A DNA stretch of 64,000 bases. It comes from Rhodothermia bacterium. Its GTDB lineage: Bacteria > Bacteroidota > Rhodothermia > Balneolales > Balneolaceae. The translations under genes and the position numbers were made by a program. The stretch spans positions 1 through 64,000 of the forward strand of contig JAUICM010000008.1 of assembly GCA_030427885.1 (NCBI GenBank), read 5' to 3'. Each line of letters begins with the position of its first letter. Positions within the stretch are counted from its first letter, which is position 1. Positions 61,720 to 64,000 of the stretch are shown here, in pieces. The notes under the pieces were generated by a model. The model had not been told where the DNA came from and searched no databases. It saw only the letters and a program-made list of their open reading frames with translations.

Positions 61720-62238
61720 ATGACTCTTCTTTTAGCAGCAGGCGGAGGCGGAATACTCTCATTTAACCCGGGATTTGCGATCTGGATCCTTATATCCATG
61801 ATCTTTTTCATTCTGGTGATGATGAAGTATGCTGTGCCACCTATAATGGCAGCTTTAGTTGCCCGTGAAGCTAAGATCAAAGATTCTCTGGAATCTGCTG
61901 AAAAGGCTCTGGCCGAAGCAGAAAAGGTTTCAAAGGATAATCAGAAAGCTCTACGGGAAGCAGAAGCAAAAGCACAGCAGATCCGCAAGAAGGCGAAGGA
62001 AGAAGCCGACTTACTCCGTGCTGACCTTATTGCAAAAGCAAAGGATGATGCAAATCAGATCGTAGAGCAGGCAAAAGCCTCTATTGAGCAGGAAAAAAAG
62101 CAAGCCCTAACAGAGCTTCGACAGGAAGTTGCACGCCTTGCTATTAAATCTGCCTCTATGATCATCGATTCAGAGCTCGATAACGATAAAAACAGCAAGC
62201 TGGTCAATAACTTTATTGACGACTTGTCAAAAAATTAA
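61720..62238 (+). CDS. atpF: F-type ATP synthase subunit b
   Basis: A 172-residue peripheral-stalk subunit with one N-terminal membrane helix (FAIWILISMIFFILVMMKYAVPP) and a long charged coiled-coil rich in Ala/Glu/Lys (AEKVSKDNQKALREAEAKAQQIRKKAKEEADLL). It links F0 to F1. The gene starts 10 bases after atpE. Confidence 0.94.
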   Translation: MTLLLAAGGGGILSFNPGFAIWILISMIFFILVMMKYAVPPIMAALVAREAKIKDSLESAEKALAEAEKVSKDNQKALREAEAKAQQIRKKAKEEADLLRADLIAKAKDDANQIVEQAKASIEQEKKQALTELRQEVARLAIKSASMIIDSELDNDKNSKLVNNFIDDLSKN

Positions 62239-62249
62239 CCTGACACTGT

Positions 62250-62804
62250 ATGTTGGTATCTAAAGCAGCGCGACGTTACGCTATAGCCTTACTTGAGATC
62301 GCTCAGGATCAAAAGGCTGTGGAAGACACGCTTAAAGATATCCTGTTTATCAAAAACACGATTGACGATTCAAGGGAACTAATGTTGTTTCTGAAGAGTC
62401 CTGTGATCAAACCACATGATAAACAGAAAGCACTTACTACGATCTTTTCCGAACATGTCGGTGAACTGTTAAACAAGTTCCTGGTATTGATCGCTGAAAA
62501 AGAACGATCCGGTATTCTTCAAAGTATTGCTTCATCATTTGTGGATGAATACAATAAATATGCAGGTATCATTGAAGTGGAAGTGCGCACCGCGAAAGCG
62601 CTCACCGATGCTCAGGTAAATGAATTGAAGTCAGTGCTTGAAAAAAATACTGCCAAAAAAGTGAATCTTGATCTTAAAGAACAAGCAGATCTGAAAGGTG
62701 GTTTATTTGTGAAGATCGCAGATACCGTGATCGATGGAAGTATCAAGCATAAATTAGAGCAGCTTGAAAATACACTCCTCGATAATACCGTGGAATTGAA
62801 TTAG
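62250..62804 (+). CDS. atpH: F-type ATP synthase subunit delta
   Basis: A 184-residue subunit that caps F1 and connects it to the b stalk. It has the family pattern AARRYAIALLEIAQDQKAVE at the N-terminus and VRTAKALTDAQVNELKSVLEKNTAKKVNLDLKEQADLKGGLFVKIADTVIDGSIKHKLEQLENTL at the C-terminus. The gene lies between atpF and atpA with short spacers. Confidence 0.94.
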   Translation: MLVSKAARRYAIALLEIAQDQKAVEDTLKDILFIKNTIDDSRELMLFLKSPVIKPHDKQKALTTIFSEHVGELLNKFLVLIAEKERSGILQSIASSFVDEYNKYAGIIEVEVRTAKALTDAQVNELKSVLEKNTAKKVNLDLKEQADLKGGLFVKIADTVIDGSIKHKLEQLENTLLDNTVELN

Positions 62805-62828
62805 AACAGACTCAGAAAATTAAATACA

Positions 62829-64000
62829 ATGAGCCAAGTCAGACCCGACGAAGTTTCAGCCATATTAAGAAAACAACTTGCAGGCTTTGATACAGAAGCC
62901 GATGTATATGATGTAGGTACCGTACTTGAAGTAGGTGACGGTATTGCACGTGTATATGGCCTATCTAAAGTAGAAGCTGGTGAGCTTGTAACTCTTCCTG
63001 ATTGTAAGGATGAGAACGGCGATCCGGTAACAGGTATGGTACTTAACCTTGAAGAAGATAACGTAGGTATCGTTCTTTTCAGTTCTTCCAGCTCTGTTGC
63101 AGAAGGAAGTACTGTGAAACGTACTAAAGATATCGCTTCTGTTAACATAGGTGACGGCCTTCTGGGACGTGTTATCGATCCTCTTGGTATTCCTGTGGAT
63201 GGTAAAGGCCCGATAGCCGGTGAAACCTTAAGACTACCTATTGAGCGTAAAGCGCCTGGGGTTATCTACCGTGAACCAGTAGCTCAGCCTCTTCAAACAG
63301 GTATCAAAGCTATTGACTCCCTTATCCCTATCGGACGAGGACAGAGAGAGTTGATCATCGGTGACCGCCAGACAGGTAAAACTTCTGTGGCTATTGATAC
63401 TATTCTGAACCAGAAAGCAACACAGGACACTGATAATCCTGTATTTTGTATTTATGTTGCTGTTGGTCAGAAAGCATCTACAGTTGCTGGTATCAAAAAA
63501 GTGTTGGAAGAGAACGGAGCAATGGAATACTCTGTGATCATCAATGCTCCTGCCAGTTCCGCTGCACCTCTTCAGTATATCGCACCATTTACCGGTGCTG
63601 CTGTGGGTGAATACTTCCGCGATACAGGTAGACATGCTCTTGTGATCTATGATGACCTTTCAAAGCAGGCAGTGGCTTACCGTGAACTTTCATTGCTTCT
63701 TAAACGCCCTCCGGGACGTGAAGCATACCCTGGTGACGTATTCTATTTACATAGCCGTCTGCTTGAACGTGCTGCTAAGATCATTAATGATGATAAGGTA
63801 GCTCGTGCTATGAATAACATACCTGATGAACTAAAACCAAAAGTGAAAGGTGGAGGATCATTAACTGCACTTCCGGTTATTGAGACTCAGGCTGGTGACG
63901 TATCTGCATATATCCCAACCAACGTGATTTCTATTACTGATGGACAGATCTTCCTGGATACTGACTTGTTTAACTCAGGTATTCGTCCTGCGATTGATGT
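62829..64000 (+). CDS. atpA: F-type ATP synthase subunit alpha, partial
   Basis: The reading frame starts at 62829 ([20 protein letters not shown]) and is open to the window end, giving about 390 residues of a roughly 520-residue protein. The N-terminal beta-barrel ([24 protein letters not shown]), the P-loop GDRQTGKTS, and [48 protein letters not shown] and the start of the ADP-contacting SITDGQIFL are clear. The end of the gene, and atpG, lie outside the window. Confidence 0.97.
   Translation, partial: MSQVRPDEVSAILRKQLAGFDTEADVYDVGTVLEVGDGIARVYGLSKVEAGELVTLPDCKDENGDPVTGMVLNLEEDNVGIVLFSSSSSVAEGSTVKRTKDIASVNIGDGLLGRVIDPLGIPVDGKGPIAGETLRLPIERKAPGVIYREPVAQPLQTGIKAIDSLIPIGRGQRELIIGDRQTGKTSVAIDTILNQKATQDTDNPVFCIYVAVGQKASTVAGIKKVLEENGAMEYSVIINAPASSAAPLQYIAPFTGAAVGEYFRDTGRHALVIYDDLSKQAVAYRELSLLLKRPPGREAYPGDVFYLHSRLLERAAKIINDDKVARAMNNIPDELKPKVKGGGSLTALPVIETQAGDVSAYIPTNVISITDGQIFLDTDLFNSGIRPAID

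Overview
The window looks like a chromosomal segment from a Bacteroidota/Balneolota-type bacterium of moderate GC. This is an inference from gene content, not a placement by phylogeny. Pointers are an LptC/OstA-like LPS export pair, a DUF5103 (type IX secretion plug) lipoprotein, a 30-residue Arg/Lys-rich COX24/AURKAIP1-type protein, F-ATPase subunit a with a signal-like leader and long periplasmic N-terminus, a TamB-like AsmA-family protein, many lipoproteins, and a TAnnTTTG promoter motif upstream of guaB. No rRNA, tRNA, CRISPR array, insertion sequence or prophage was recognised.

Layout. (1) 1-13.4 kb is an accessory-like strip. It carries small genes of unknown function, three small cassette-like minus-strand genes next to integron attC-like sites (11.1-12.9 kb), a partial gene at the left edge behind a related 41-bp module, a TPR histidine kinase/LuxR response regulator pair, two lipase-fold hydrolases, an ABM monooxygenase, a DUF1080 lipoprotein, an AraC/GyrI-like regulator, and at least five families of short palindromic or dispersed repeats. 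(2) 13.4-16.7 kb holds a SAM methyltransferase translationally coupled to a CE2-type esterase, a tandem pair of small exported proteins and an M15 peptidase. (3) 16.9-23.2 kb is one tight minus-strand run: AGCS symporter, upp, lptC-like, OstA-like and a fused gluconokinase-6-phosphogluconate dehydrogenase. (4) 23.4-38.1 kb is mostly plus strand: HU, the COX24-like peptide, an RqcH/NFACT protein, aroK, aroB, a 1562-residue TamB-like protein, RNase R, and a 1110-residue protein joining a HExxH peptidase, a TolB-like propeller and an Omp85-like barrel. (5) 38.1-45.1 kb is minus strand: PAS kinase, CcmB, GH43, DNA polymerase III delta-prime, dapF and the DUF5103 plug. (6) 45.2-59.8 kb carries PTS IIA, PBP4-type dacB, an NtrC-type regulator, folD, ExbD, a second PAS kinase, a GH51 arabinofuranosidase, a membrane-protein paralogue pair, guaB, a GT4 glycosyltransferase, an M23 peptidase and bactofilin. 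(7) 59.8-64 kb is the F-type ATP synthase cluster (atpZ-like, atpI-like, atpB, E, F, H, A), cut by the right edge.

Working together: the envelope theme is strong (LPS transport, TamB-like protein with an Omp85-like partner candidate, plug lipoprotein, M23/bactofilin, dacB, M15, ExbD). Core metabolism is represented by aroK/aroB, dapF, folD, upp, guaB, gluconate/pentose phosphate and ATP synthesis. Plant or algal polysaccharide use is suggested by GH43, GH51, the CE2-like esterase and DUF1080. The least explained material is the repeat- and cassette-rich 1-13.4 kb strip.
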